NCBI GenBank assembly: GCA_026260175.1
Contig: JAKCWW010000193.1
Location: 10,511 to 52,822, forward strand
From: Reticulitermes lucifugus
Taxonomy: Eukaryota > Arthropoda > Insecta > Blattodea > Rhinotermitidae
Direction of reading: 5' to 3'
Length of the DNA: 42,312 nt
The notes beneath the pieces are model-generated. The model worked only from the letters and a program-made list of their open reading frames with translations. It did not search any database and was not told the origin of the DNA. The translations under genes and the position numbers were made by a program. Positions 19,786-31,708 of the stretch are shown here, piece after piece (positions within the stretch are counted from its first letter, which is position 1; the number at the start of each line of letters is the position of its first letter).

Positions 19786-21159
19786 TTTAACACCCTGCCA
19801 GAATCCCACGGCTTTACAGTGTCGAATGGCATGATGATTACTAAATGATGTATAGGCAAGGATGTGGAAGGAAGAGGTCGTGGGCTAATTTAAGGTACTA
19901 CCGCGGCCTTTTCTTCGAGAGTTTGAGAAAAACCACAGAAGTTATAGTAGTCGGTGTTCCTGCTGAGAATGGAACTGTGCATCTACCGAATACACGCTAG
20001 AAACGCCACCGACTGGGCCAACTTGCTCGTTGTCACGCCGTGTAATTCGGTAGGCTGATACTCTTACATCTTGAATGTGGGAGCCGCAGTTTCATACCCA
20101 TCTACTAATCTACAAACCGTCATGTCCCAGAAAGTCGTAACCTCTGAAATCAAATTTAGGGTGTCTGAGAACTGGGTGCTGAGAGTATGGACTTAAGAGG
20201 AACTAACAAAAGGATGAAGAAACTGCATAATATGACCTTCAGCATTATTAGTACTGTGATGAAATCAAAGAAGTTGAGAACGGGGGAAAGTGGGAGGATA
20301 TGAAAGATGCACCTGGAAGGGGAAAAATGTAGGTACAGAAATTTTTAATTGGAAAACCTGAAGGGACGCGAGAAGGTGGGAGAGACATAACTTAGGCTGG
20401 AGGACAAGATTTAGTGGCTCTTGTTTAAGGCAGTAATGAATTTTGTGTACCACAAAATGCGAGAACTTTTGGGACAATTAAGCAATCATCACATTCACAA
20501 GAAATGCTCTAATGTATGACGTTTTTAGTGTATCGAATGGAATCATCTGACTCAGGATGGGGTCCAGTGACTGGATCTTATGTAGATTGTTATGAAAAAC
20601 AGGGTTTCATAAAAGGCAAAAAATTTCTTGACGAGCTAAGTGATTATCACTTCTCAAGAGGAACGTGCCCTGGGATTTCATTAGGTATCAGTTAGATTAC
20701 ACTTCGTACAGATCTATTTAGGTACTGAACTAAGCCACAGCCACAGCCTTATGCACACAAGTGTACTCATGGCTGAGGGGTGGCTTGGAAGATTTATAGT
20801 TGTATCCTTCTCTGTTCTGGTAAGAACCGAAAGGTCAGATTACAGAGGCACAAGCAGTTTCTTGGGACTGTGTCACTTCATTCGAAGTGACTGATGGGCG
20901 TCTACCGCACCCACCGATACAGTGTATTAACCATGATAAATCACAGCAATTACTACGTGTGCAGCCAATTTTAACATTAAAACGTTACATTTTACCGGCA
21001 CAATGTATTCAACTACTTTGTGTGATTCTTACAATAAACAACGTCTCTTTCCCTAAACAGCATTAAACTGCTGATCCTTCTAATGGAAATAAAGTATGTT
21101 TTCTGTGCGGAAAGAAATTGGTATTTATATTTGATACAGGGTAATTTTACTCGCCAAAC
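19786..21159. other. No gene seen
   Basis: About 1.4 kb without an exon, RNA or repeat that I recognise. Confidence 0.4.
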
Positions 21160-21400
21160 ACCTTGCCGTCGCCCTAGCGGTTAGTCGCCTGCCTCTCAAC
21201 TCGGAGACCGGGGTCTGATATTAGGCTAAGCAATTTGGAATTGTGATGGTCAGCGCGGCAACGGCACTTTTCTCCGAGTACTTGGGTTTTCCCCTGTCCG
21301 TAATATTCCACCAATGTCTCAAATTCATCTTCATCTCCATTCCGCTCTTATAAGAAAGACAAGCACTTGAAGCCTTAAAACCTTCAAATAAACAATGCTC
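21160..21400 (+). repeat. tRNA-derived SINE
   Basis: Head: GCCGTCGCCCTAGCGGTTAG (box-A-like, 21166-21185), an anticodon-arm-like CTGCCTCTCAACTCGGAGAC, then a worn box B, GGGGTCTGATAT (about 21209-21220). The body follows with GCAACGGCACTTTTCTCCGA, GTACTTGGGTTTTCCCCTGT and CACCAATGTCTCAAATTCAT, a body type I remember from cockroach SINEs. The pol III boxes are mutated, so it is probably silent. Confidence 0.65.
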
Positions 21401-23059
21401 TTCTGGAAATCGGAAGCGTTGTACAGAAAACAACTTTCACTTTTTTAGTCGTCCGAGTGTCAAAGTTGACCTAGCAGACTCAGAATATGTTAGCAAACGA
21501 GGATAAAAAAATGTAACTATTTGAGGCCTGATAAGACAAAGAAGAGGAAAAGAAAGATAATGATGATTGTCTGGCTAATGAAGAACGCTGGATTTTTTAC
21601 AAAGATAAACCAGTTAATTCTGTTCAGAAGAATAATCGCTCCTGTGGACACACAGAAAACATGTAAATATACAGTTTACGTAGAGCGCAGGGGTTTATTG
21701 TTACTAATGACGTTAATCAAAGCAGGTTACACCTACACTTACAGTTTCACTTTACAGAGTCAACTGTGCAGAGTAACTTCATATATTTAATTTACTTCAA
21801 ACTGCACCATTCTTACAGCTCAATGACGCAGGGCACTTCGCATGCCATAGTCCAATTCCAAATGTCACTGACTTACCAGTTTACCAACGTGCCCGGTTCC
21901 ATAAAAGTGCCAAATATGTACGTCTTGCAGGCACACTATATGCAGTGTGCAGTACTAAGGAAACATCCTGAATACCGGAGTAGGGGCTGAACATTTCTTT
22001 ATAAAAGGACAGAAGTTGTGTATAATATCGAATAAATGTTGTTACTTTGCAATTCGTGAATTCGGTTTTCTGTAGTTCCTGGCTTGTGAAATTTATTTTA
22101 AAATCTTCTCTAGTCTCTCGCTAGTATTCCAAGTGACAGACTACGGCAGACACACGTTCTGGTACCTTCACTATCAGCTGTGTTCCGCAAAGAAACCCTA
22201 AGTTTTCTGTGGAATCACGCTGTCTTATACCCTGCAAACAGAGGAAGTACATTCTCCCAAGATCTGGTACATTTCTACCAGACAAATTTCAAAAGACCGC
22301 ATTTTTCATGGCGAAAATCGTGAGAATATCACTATAAATGAGATATGGACTTCACGAACACTCTCTATATAAAACGTACGTAACATTATATGAATGAATG
22401 TCTCCTGGTGCTCCACTAGGCAGGCTGCCCACCAACACACGATCCGCCCCATTGCCCTGACGTCAGTTCTCAAAACACTAAATACGAAGTGAAACAAGCG
22501 TGAGTTTGACATTCATGTTCCGGTCTACCACTACGCTAAGCGCTACACTAGCACACAAATTATATTTTAAAGGCTCTGGTAAAAGAATTATGGCATGGTC
22601 TTATATTAGCCATGTCTTAAATTTCTCTAACGTTGTAGGTTCTTTTTTATATAAACTGAGGCAGTAAAGTGAAACCCTCACAGTGCTTCAGTGCATTTGG
22701 TAGAGTGGGTCTTTAAACCTTTTGAACTTGATGGCATAGAAAAATTACAAACGAAAAATTACAAAGTCCTTTCATGGGCTCTAAATAAATAACAGGTGAT
22801 TATACTATGGTAATAAAAGTTCTTTTGTCAAACTTCGAGCCGAAAATTGTGTTTAAAAGCGCGACATTTTGATTTATATTGTAAATATAACAGACTGTGT
22901 AACATTTTACATTTTCCTAATTGGGAACAGCTACGACCATGAGAATGACAACCAGAAAGTCGTGCACTGTAACCAGAAGCACTTCTTCTTCTTAAAATAA
23001 ATAGCGGTAGCCTAGATGCCAGGAAACACAAGCAGGTGCAAACAAAACCCGGTGAGAAC
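21401..23059. other. No gene seen
   Basis: About 1.65 kb, AT-rich, no exon or repeat recognised. The stretch at 21626-21665 weakly resembles 3425-3465 (AATAATCGCTCCTGTGGA...GAAAACATGTAA), a further hint of a shared unnamed repeat. Confidence 0.4.
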
Positions 23060-23295
23060 TCCTAATTATGGACACACACACATTCCCTCGCCTAGTCACC
23101 CACTCACTGCCGCTCATTCAATTCCTCCTTCTCCCATTCACCCACACATTCAATTATTCACTCGCACTCTCACTCGTTCCGTCGCTCTGTCATCCTTTCC
23201 CTCACTAATCCACACTTGCATTCAATCACTCAGTTCTTCGTCCCGTCAGTCACTCAATTTTTTGTCCGTTTTCTCACTCGCTCAGTCAGTCACGT
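23060..23295 (+). repeat. Degenerate CACTCA/CATTCA low-complexity tract
   Basis: About 235 bases built almost only from variants of CACTCA, CATTCA and CACACA on the plus strand, with hardly any purine runs. It looks like an old, mutated simple-sequence array. The open frame across it is a result of its composition. Confidence 0.7.
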
Positions 23296-23583
23296 GAGGT
23301 GCTGTTATTAGCCACACTCACGGTAACGACAAGTTGGTACGAAATTTGAATCTTTTCTTTACAATGAAGTATCCTCAGTTGAAGTAGTGGGCGTTACAAA
23401 GCCGTCTTATACAGTACAATGATATGAATCGACAGTCATCTCACTTTCTGTAGAACGCATTAAAGATGCCCGAGATGAAAACGTAGCTCCTGATACATAA
23501 TAATAAACATAATGCTGAACATACGTAATTTATAATAAGTTCAGAGACTTTATTGATCGGTTATTACGCAATGATCGTTTCTG

Positions 23584-23608
23584 TCTCTCTCTCTCTCTCT
23601 CTCTCTCT
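23584..23608. repeat. (TC)n microsatellite
   Basis: An uninterrupted TC dinucleotide repeat of about 12 units. Confidence 0.95.
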
Positions 23609-24038
23609 TCTATCTCACGTTACGTTAGCAAATTATACGGCTACAAATCCGAAACGATACATTTCCGCCAACAGTCCTATACGGGTAAAAATTTTATGTT
23701 ACTCTCACACCATTATGTCTCACGTGAAATACTTATGTTCGCAACACTCCGTATAACATATAAGGAAGGCTTTTCTATTGTAAAATTTCACATACACACC
23801 AGAGGAATTGTGAGAAAGTAATATTGCTTTTCGACACTCTTGTAATCAACATTTCATTCAACACAGGACTTTCACCACACTCTTATACAGTCATATGGTA
23901 AATTTCATTCAATTCTTCACAGCGATTTCTCGCTTCACGTTCTATGTCTGTCAGCAAGACACCATGCTCTATAGTTACTTATCCTTTCTTATCCGACAAA
24001 TAGGCGCTGCCAGATGTGTACAAATATCGGGTGGAACT
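23609..24038. other. No gene seen
   Basis: No exon or repeat recognised. Confidence 0.4.
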
Positions 24039-24568
24039 TGCATTTCTGATCAATCACCACATCAACCAACTCATGCACTGAATAAAATTCATTCGTGAGC
24101 TATTATAAAAAACCCCTACATGTTTCAGCACTGAGGTGCCATCATCAGGGGGCCTTCTGTATATTGTTAATATACATTTAGTTGTCTCAAATTCATAATG
24201 ATAATATATTTACATGACGAGATATCTACTTACGATCGACATAGATTTTTATGCATGATCCATACAGTTGTAAACAACTGCAACACCTGAAACGGCTTAT
24301 TTTTAATATTTTACTATTAACATTAAACATTGTAAATTTATGATTATTAATTTTACGTATTTTAGAATTTTAGTATTTAATATTTTAATCATTTCTGTAA
24401 CGGCGACATAATAACTACACTGGTGTGTTGGATCTACATTCCTTTGTATTGAACGGCCCCCTGATGATGGAACCTCGGTGTTGAAACATATGGGTTTTTT
24501 ATAATAGCTCACGAATGTATTTTATTCACTGCATGAATTGGTTGATGTGATGATTGTAAGAAAATGCA
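24039..24568. mobile_element. Non-autonomous element with ~110-bp terminal inverted repeats
   Basis: Left arm (24039-24155) and right arm (about 24450-24568) are reverse complements with few differences. Matching blocks: CACATCAACCAA, CTCATGCACTGAATAAAA, TTCGTGAGCTATTATAAAAA, ACATGTTTCA and CATCATCAGGGGGCC. The roughly 300-bp interior is very AT-rich and non-coding. This is the structure of a MITE or foldback element. Target duplications could not be fixed because the arms fade outward. A related half-arm motif (ACATGTTTCGATC then TCATCAGCAGGTG) occurs at 32142-32177. Confidence 0.85.
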
Positions 24569-25078
24569 CGGTATGAATAACATGAAATTTGCAATTCTGA
24601 GTTTTAACTTGGTCTTGGTTGAGATCCATTAGACTGCATATCTAAAACGTGTCTTGTGAATGGACGATATTTTCGATACATATGCGTAAAACTCAAATTT
24701 GTCTTCCTTAAAAACGGACGTTACGTCCACCGAGAACTCAATTTAATATTGCGAGGAGCTGTACATCATCGCTCATACACATCTCTGTAACATATTAACA
24801 ATATAGAGGCCTGTATATAGAGCCCGCGTGCGTAATACATTGACGTTTCATCTACCAAGAATTGTACACGCCAACGATTATGGCTAGGATGTAAAAAAAT
24901 TGCGGCCTTTGACTGTCAGGTACTGTACCTACATGATTAATAATACTAATACTAATAATAATAATAATACCAATACTAAATTCTGATATGCAACATTGAG
25001 GAAAATAAAGACAAATTTCTGAGAATTTACATAATAATTGTGACTATAAAGGCAATAAATGTCTTCTCGAACTGGCAT
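24569..25078. other. No gene seen; (AAT/ACT)n tract
   Basis: A short AATACTAATACTAATAATAA-type microsatellite lies at about 24938-24977; the rest shows nothing recognisable. Confidence 0.45.
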
Positions 25079-25195
25079 ATACGTACTGACTTTTCAGAGG
25101 AAGGTGCTGCCTCAGTAACCAAGGTAGTTTATGGCGGTAGCTTCCTCTGAAACGTCGGTACGTATGTGTCAGATTACACGGTGACACACCTCAGA
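25079..25195. repeat. Foldback repeat adjoining repeat copy C
   Basis: Arms ACGTACTGACTTTTCAGAGG (25081-25100) plus AAGGTGCTGCC, and inverted GGCGGTAGCTTCCTCTGAAA plus CGTCGGTACGT (to about 25164), followed by CAGATTACACGGTGACAC of the DVTPCSLV type. It is only about 70 bp from the body at 25261. Confidence 0.7.
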
Positions 25196-25260
25196 AGACG
25201 GTTATCTTAAAAGACGTTTCCATGATTTTTTTCGGAAATATGTAAAGTCAGATGTTCACA

Positions 25261-25784
25261 AAATAACAGACAGGCAAATTACGTATAAAGTAAAGCTTTG
25301 GGGCGTTAGCATAACCATTGTTGCCGCGGAAAAGCAGTAAGTTTTAAATATCATGAGCGTGTGTCTGTATTCTTGCATTAGTTATCCGGCATGCAAATAG
25401 CATCTTTTCTGCCCCGTATTATATTGTCATCTGTGGCCTGTCTGGTTCTACCATATTTTTCCACATTATCTCATAAACGGCACAATTTTCGGGAAAACGT
25501 TACTGAACATTAAATGTGTAATATTTCTTTATAAATTCTGTCCGAAACTTTTCTCATTCTACGAAGAATTCTGCGATATATTATCATAAATGTGCATAGG
25601 TCTTCACGTAAAGTACATGTTATACTTGTCAGATTTTAATACATTTTAACTTTGACGGATTTTAGAAAAATCCTCAAATATCAATTTTCGTGAAATTTTG
25701 TCCAGTGGGAACCGAACTGTTCCATGCGGACGGACAGACATGACGAAGTTAATGGTCGCTTTTCGCAATTCTGCGAACCCGCCT
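25261..25784 (+). repeat. Unclassified ~523-bp interspersed repeat, copy C
   Basis: Same order of landmarks as copies A and B: GGGGCGTTAGCATAACCATT, CATATTTTTCCACATTATCT, CATAAACGGCACAATTTTCG, ATATTATCATAAATGTGCAT, ACTTGTCAGATTTTAAT, AATCCTCAAATATCA, GCGGACGGACAGACATGACG, and the terminal CGCTTTTCGCAATTCTGCGA. Non-coding. Confidence 0.75.
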
Positions 25785-27485
25785 AAAAAAAAGAAAACCA
25801 CAACTTCCAGACAGAAATCAAATTAGTTGTCTGTTCTGTAATCTACTCAATTTCCTCTACGTGCTGCCTACATTATATTGGCTCCCTATTTTACGAGAAC
25901 AATATCTTTGTCTCTCCCCGCCGCCATCTAAACGCGCTAACGGAGGGCCTCTCAGCGGCTTCGGCTGTTTATAAGATACGTGAACAACAGAAAGTAACAA
26001 TCGATATTGGTTAGATAAAACAACGTCCTTATATTACAATAAAGTGCACATTTCTGCCTGTACAAATAATAGTTAAATGAACCCGTTCCTTGCCCTGCAA
26101 TACTACTAGTAACCACTGTACGTATACTGGACTAAACCGCTGATGCCGGCCTTGGTGTAATGTTAAGGACGTTTAATTTTTCACATGCTGCCGGCCACGG
26201 TGCACCGTACTTGGCAGTACTTGGATATTTGAACCCAGCGTCACTGAAGTGTTAAACTTACGCACAATTCTTTATTAACTTCCCATACAACATAACTACA
26301 GCAGGGAAATTTAACCTGTTTACTGACACCTGAACATTATAGTAGCTTACAACAAACACTGAAGTATTCTTATTTGTCTTTATGCCCAGGTTCTTAAATC
26401 CAATCATGTGACGTCAAAAATCTCTTCCAAATCAGATCACAGTGCTAATTCTTGTAAAAGCCTAACAGACTTCCTTATAATTAAATGTTACACTGCAAAC
26501 TATTCTAAATTTCTACTAGCCATGTCGCAAAATTAATTTTCTCAGGTGAATTGAAAGCTGTAAGATATTTGAAGACTCTGACTGTATAAAACGAAATCCA
26601 GTTTATTTAATATTAATGCTACTGTCAGCATCTAGTAGCAGAATATCATGGATTATTTACAGTGTTACCACACAGATATTAACACCTCCTGCCCTGAGGA
26701 TGAATTATGCACGTACAGGAAATGTCACTCAAAATTTACATTAATATTCTGCAATAAATGCACAAAGAACGGGGCTTCTAGCTTGAACACAGCCGTATAT
26801 TATCGCGTTCACACACAATCAACAAAACCCATATCTGTGTATCTTGTCGGCATGGCAACTGTCATCTTTCTGACGTAAAGCGAAAAGGTTCATAAGCAAT
26901 ATAGCTGTCAGGACGAGGAAGGACAGGAACCGCTAGAGTTTCTTATTTTGGCGATAGCGCTTCATTTTCATATGAACATAGCAACGCAATAGACAACAAC
27001 GCACTCTTTTATGACCATACGGTATGAAGCCTTTATGTACTCTTCAACAAATGCTACTTTCTTTGTCTTTAATGACGTGTGAAGACCAATGCATCGCGAA
27101 TCTTTCCATTTTTTTAGATTCTTAAACTGTTTTTATAAATCTTCTAGGAGTCCACTGAAGGGTATCGGCCCAGAGAAAGGCTTCTACCTGCAAAGAACAT
27201 ACAGCCATGCTCCGAGTGGGATTAGAAAGGACCCTCAGCGTTTTCGTACGGTGAAATTAAGTTAAACGACTTGGTAGCCTCGTCTCCACTGCGATCGGTG
27301 ACAAATGTCACTAAGGCGATCAGATCAAGGACGACAAGAGGGGCGGGTCATGTAGCACTCACGGCAGTGATGTGAACTGATACAAATTTTAAGTCGGAAA
27401 ATCAGAAAGGAGACTTCACTCTGGAGACTTAACCATACAAAGGTTAATCTTAAGATGGATCTTGATGAAAAATAAAAGCGGTCCT
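25785..27485. other. No gene seen
   Basis: About 1.7 kb. A 76-codon ATG-started frame with several cysteines (26648-26878) has no recognisable domain and sits in AT-rich sequence; I do not call it. Confidence 0.4.
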
Positions 27486-28090
27486 CCCTGCTCCAATTTT
27501 TACTAAACTCATGTATGCTGACAGATATTATGTTCTTCTCCATCAAAATAAATTGCACTCAAATCGGAAAAAAGTCGCACGGACGGGCAGATATTCAGTT
27601 ACCCCCTTAAGTAAAGCATGGATTTCACTGCTCCGATTTTTATGAAACTCACAACTACTAAACAAACTTTTGAGAACATTTCACTTTCTCCTTATCCGAA
27701 TTACTCCTATGTGCAGCTCTGATAAGTATAGAAAATGGGCAAAGTTTCTTTTACACCCCAAAGTAAAGTATGCCTCCCACTGTTCCGATTTTCACGAACT
27801 CATAATTGCTGAACAGCATCACATACAGATCGTATACGCAGAATTTAACCCAAATCGGTCAAGAAATATGGAAACTGCAGCTACAGATTCATTTACTCTC
27901 TTACTTCACGTATGCCTGCCACTGCGTCTATTTTTACGAAACTCATGCTTAGTAGACAACTTGGTATAAAGACCTACTACTCGAAATTTCATGAAAATCC
28001 GACAGACGATTCAGTCGCTGCTACCAGATAAACGGACAGACGGACAAACCGACGAACGGATGGTCAGGCGGGCGGACAAACGGATATGGT
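27486..28090. repeat. Degenerate tandem array of ~145-bp units
   Basis: Four diverged copies begin with a CACTGCTCCGATTTTTATGA-like motif at 27486, 27626, 27778 and 27920, i.e. spacings of 140, 152 and 142 bp. Each is preceded by an AAGTAAAGTATG(CC)-like stretch, and each motif runs into (C)GAAACTCA. The last unit passes into a GGACAGACGGACAAAC-type simple tract (28031-28085). Similar arrays occur widely in insect genomes. It is non-coding. Confidence 0.75.
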
Positions 28091-29611
28091 CTTCATGTAA
28101 GGCCTTTTGTTCTTTTTTCACTTCGTAAAGAACGCCCAATAATGGTTTTGATCACTGGCTTCAGATCTATGTAGAATGTATGATGCAGATGTTATTAGGT
28201 CGTATTATCTCGTTTACTAAACCTTGGAGAGGGCACAGAACGTAAAAAGGATATCTGAAGTTCATATTCTACTAGAATAATGAAGCAAGCCATAGCTATG
28301 AAAGATATACATTTTATGTTTGTCTATATACTCAAAATAGGTGGCCCAGTTGGCCTCCATTTAAACGTCTCTTCTATTTTCGCTGTAACTTAAACTCAAA
28401 AGTATGCAAATGATTCATGTAGTGTTAACGGATTTAGGACATGGACTTCATCCTCGAGAAAGAAACAGGCCAATATCAGCTGTATTGTAGGGTCACACAA
28501 GCAGCATTGCCTGTTCTTCACCTGAGGTGTTTCCTGGTCAGTTGCACAATATACAAAGAGTCAGAACTCTAAAGAAAAAGTAATATCAAATTAAGGGACT
28601 AAAAGTTACTGAACCGTGTAAAATAAGAGTGAAAACTAGGATTCTAATCGGATCCAGAAACTCTGAAGAGCCATGGCAACCGCACAAGCTAGCAAAAGTG
28701 GGGAGTGAACATCGTCATATCTTGTGGTGTGGTCTGCCAGTCCGCGGTACGAAATAGGAAAGAGCAGAAACACACACCTTAAATTGCTATTGACGTAACC
28801 AAGCATTATTATTATATTATTAAGGCGCGCAAATGAGGGAGGATAAAATAAAAGGGGCATTTACACCTATCGGGGGCGGCGGCGGGGGGGAAATCAATAC
28901 ATAATTTTTTCCGCATATATGTAGGCGTACTAAACAATGTTTCCAAAAAAAAGGATGGGAGGATGTGGACAAGAATCGTCTGGATCAGAGTAAGGATTAC
29001 TATCAGGCTTTGCTGAACACGGTAATAAACATTAAAGCTGCACAAAAGGCGTGGAGTACCTGGAGTACCTGGCTGATAATCAGCTTCTGAAGGAGGACTC
29101 TGTTCCATAGAGTTACAAATGCATGTGTGGTTCAGGCTGTGCTGGAATACGATTGTTCTCTTTCTGGCTGTCACTGGTTGCTACGGCAATGCAAAGCCCA
29201 GCCTCCTGTATTCTAGTAGCACAACACTACTCTTTGTCTAACATTTCTCAGAAAGCGTTTCTTTGGAGCTGCAACTTTATAAACCCAGTTGTATCCTTGC
29301 TCAGCTGCTGCGACTTATAAACAAATGTATGTTCTGTTAGTTTTCATTATGAATATTTCAAGAGGAGAATGTGTATATGCACATGGCTTCCGTGACATTC
29401 CTTTTCCGTCTGCTCCGTAACACTGTCGCCGCTACTATTTGTCGATAACATGGCCTTGAGGACAATTGATTTCCTCAAATAAAAGTGTGAGAAAAGTCCG
29501 TAGTCTGGAGAAAACCAAGACCACACGCCAGTTTCGAGCATAAAGTTATCCAGGTCGTAATTAACACTCATTTGCCTGATTTTTATTAACAGAGGGCAGT
29601 AGGTTTTGCTA
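28091..29611. other. No gene seen
   Basis: About 1.5 kb. A 120-codon frame on the minus strand (28812-29174) has no domain I recognise and crosses a short 9-bp direct repeat (TGGAGTACC twice, about 29052-29069). A G-rich tract lies at 28873-28890. Confidence 0.4.
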
Positions 29612-29690
29612 GCCGATCCCAGTGGCAGCGCGGTCTAAAGGCGTGGGTTTACGGCCGCAACTAGTCACTACACTGACTGAGCTACTGCTA
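29612..29690 (+). repeat. tRNA-derived SINE head (GCCGATCCCAGTGG family)
   Basis: GCCGATCCCAGTGGCAGCGC then GGTCTAAAGGCGTGGGTTTA and CGGCCGC. It matches 42258-42312 almost base for base, and the minus-strand head at 36376-36310 more loosely. It is followed by CTGACTGAGCTACTGC rather than the usual box B, so it is truncated or rearranged. Confidence 0.65.
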
Positions 29691-29849
29691 ATACTTAAAG
29701 TGCCTTACACATAAGAGAATATATACGTAGAGCCATACAGTGATGCTGATTTCCGCAACAATACTTCATGCTGGATAAAAAGTGCATTCAAGCACGGACT
29801 GAGGAGAGGACTTCGGCTATGGACTAATGGGCCTTTGGTAGTAAGTGCG

Positions 29850-30120
29850 TGGTTTACGCAAGACGGGGCTCTACAGCAGGACAAGTTTCATGGCCCCCAC
29901 TTTCGCCCAATCTCAGTCGTTTAGATTTTTATCTGTGGAGAAACTTAAAAACCCTAGTGTATTCAGCTCCAACTGAAACTGAAGACACCAACGTACTTTT
30001 GATGCCTGTCAAACCATTCGTAACCGCCCCGGGACCTTTGAAAGCGTGCGACAGTCCACGATCAGACGTGCCCATGCGTGGGCTGATTCAGTTGGAGGAT
30101 ATTTTGAGCATATGTTTTGA
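29850..30120 (+). pseudogene. DDE transposase relic with fused catalytic motifs
   Basis: Starts with WFTQDGALQQDKFHG (second-aspartate block WFxQDGA, D at 29862-29864). Within about 12 residues, in another frame, it runs into SWPPLSPNLSRLDFYLWRNL, the third-aspartate block, then KTLVYSAPTETEDT. A second shift near 29992 restores TFDACQTIRNRPGTFESVRQ, STIRRAHAWADSVGGYFEHM, F and stop TGA (30118-30120), the typical C-terminus of this insect transposase group. Normally about 30 residues separate the two catalytic blocks, so an internal deletion has brought them together. The first aspartate and DNA-binding part are absent. Same superfamily as the relic at 15912-16167. Confidence 0.8.
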
Positions 30121-31139
30121 AATATGACTTGATAAACAATAATAATTCAACAGTTATTAAAATGGAAACATATTTTAAATGCAATATGTAAGTTGTAATT
30201 AAAATATTACGTAGTTAAGGTATTTATTGTTGAATGTAACCTTTCAATTAAACTCAAAAAACACTCATTTCCGGCCACGTGTTTGTATGAAATATTTTCT
30301 TTGTTTTGATGTGAAGAACTCACTCTTTAATTCTGTTCAAGCATTTTATATATCCTATAATTATATGAGGAAATGTAAGACCGTTAAGCTTGTCATGCGT
30401 CTGGGTTCTTTTTCCAACTGAACTCCTTATATATTGCATGGGCCTACACTTTAATCAATACCTATACAAGCTCGCTAATAATTCAAAATAAATCTCATAC
30501 AGATGAGGTCCTCTGACCATTTATGCCATCTGCCAAAGAGTGAGTAACTACGTCATCTAGGGATATTAAGTTATTTTCTATTAAGCTACGAAGGCCTATA
30601 TAAATAAGGGACATTATTTTATACGTCTGCCTGTTACGTGACGGCAAGAGGGGGTGGAGTAGAGGAATTACGACGGCACGGGTGGGCGCGGCTTTTCTTG
30701 TAAACAAATTTCTGCCAAAGAGAATCAACTTGTGACCAGAATAAAGAAAAGAAATTACACTTGCAATCAGCGTTCCTTTAGTGACTATTTCACTGAGCAA
30801 GTTTGTTTCAAGTAGTAACACTCCTGACTTCTATTCGGTGTACCCACAGTTCGAGTCTAGGATAGGACATCGAATATCCTGAAATTTTTATGTATTTCTC
30901 GGCCATAAATTCAGGGATAGTGCCTATAATTACACCAGCACCCTTTCCTTTCACATATTTCCCAATTAATTACTCACCACTACCCATCTATTCGACGATA
31001 TGTAATATCAGTTGTTGGGAGTCAAGTAATTTATGCATAACTTTGGTGATGCTTTACACAGAAACTACTATTTCTGCCCGCAGGTCGCTTAAAGGTGAAT
31101 ATAATATTGTCCCTACCCACGCCAAGAGAACTTCCTGGG
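30121..31139. other. No gene seen; possible worn SINE head
   Basis: AT-rich. At 30853-30866 GTTCGAGTCTAGGA looks like a pol III B box, preceded at about 55 bp by TTTCAAGTAGTAAC, which could be a box A remnant. The following TTTTTATGTATTTCTCGGCC is consistent with a SINE body, but this is weak. Confidence 0.35.
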
Positions 31140-31245
31140 GGAGGAGAGATACAGCTCCACTCATTCTTAACTTGACGGAGGTGTGTAATCTACTTCACGC
31201 CCCGGCCGCATTAAACACGGAGAAAATACCCGGGTAGCAATTGAA
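31140..31245 (-). repeat. SINE-tail fragment (CTCATTC family)
   Basis: GAGATACAGCTCCACTCATT then CTTAACTTGACGGAGG, GCCCCGGCCGCATTAAACAC and GAGAAAATACCCGGG parallel the CTCATTC..GGCCGCTTTACCCCCGAGAATGACCC order seen at 34040-34140. Diverged. Confidence 0.45.
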
Positions 31246-31708
31246 TAGGAGCCTAGGTGGATCCCACAGTCAATCCGGATGTGTAGTCTCTAAAGAAAAT
31301 TCGGTCCGGCCCTAGACTTTATTCGGATATTGATAACAGTCTTTTATTAACTTGTTACTATTTTGTTGAGAGTTTAGATAATATACTATACCCGTGTGAA
31401 ATCGAGGCTTTTACGAAAATGAAAGTGCTGGTATCTATCAATATACAATATAGTTAATTATCAAAAATAAATAAATTTTGTTTTAATTGTATTTGAAATG
31501 CAGAGCTTTCCCAGTGAGGTCCTCCGCTTCGCGGTGATAAGGAAGCAGCCCAAATTGACCTCCGAAAAGAAAACAATTGCCAATACTTTTGCTAGTTTCT
31601 ATCCCTAGCCGACAGAAATTTCACATAAGTGTTTTCTACGACATCAAACTTATTAATTTCAATTAAACCTCCTTAATGTTCTTGCTATAACTGCAGAATG
31701 GCGCCCCT
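31246..31708. other. Intron sequence, no feature seen
   Basis: AT-rich sequence just downstream (in transcript sense) of the SoxD exon. Nothing recognised. Confidence 0.4.

Noticed and set aside
21160..21230. Possible true tRNA gene
   Set aside because: The B box is mutated and the stems do not pair well; it continues directly into a SINE body.
26648..26878. Cysteine-containing 76-codon ATG frame (possible small protein)
   Set aside because: No signal peptide, no known cysteine spacing, AT-rich context, no splice or polyadenylation evidence.
27486..28090. CRISPR-like regularly spaced repeats
   Set aside because: Units are about 145 bp, diverged and continuous, in an insect genome; this is a degenerate tandem repeat.
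28812..29174. 120-codon minus-strand frame with hydrophobic stretch
   Set aside because: Interrupted composition, crosses a G-rich low-complexity tract and a short direct repeat, and no recognisable family.
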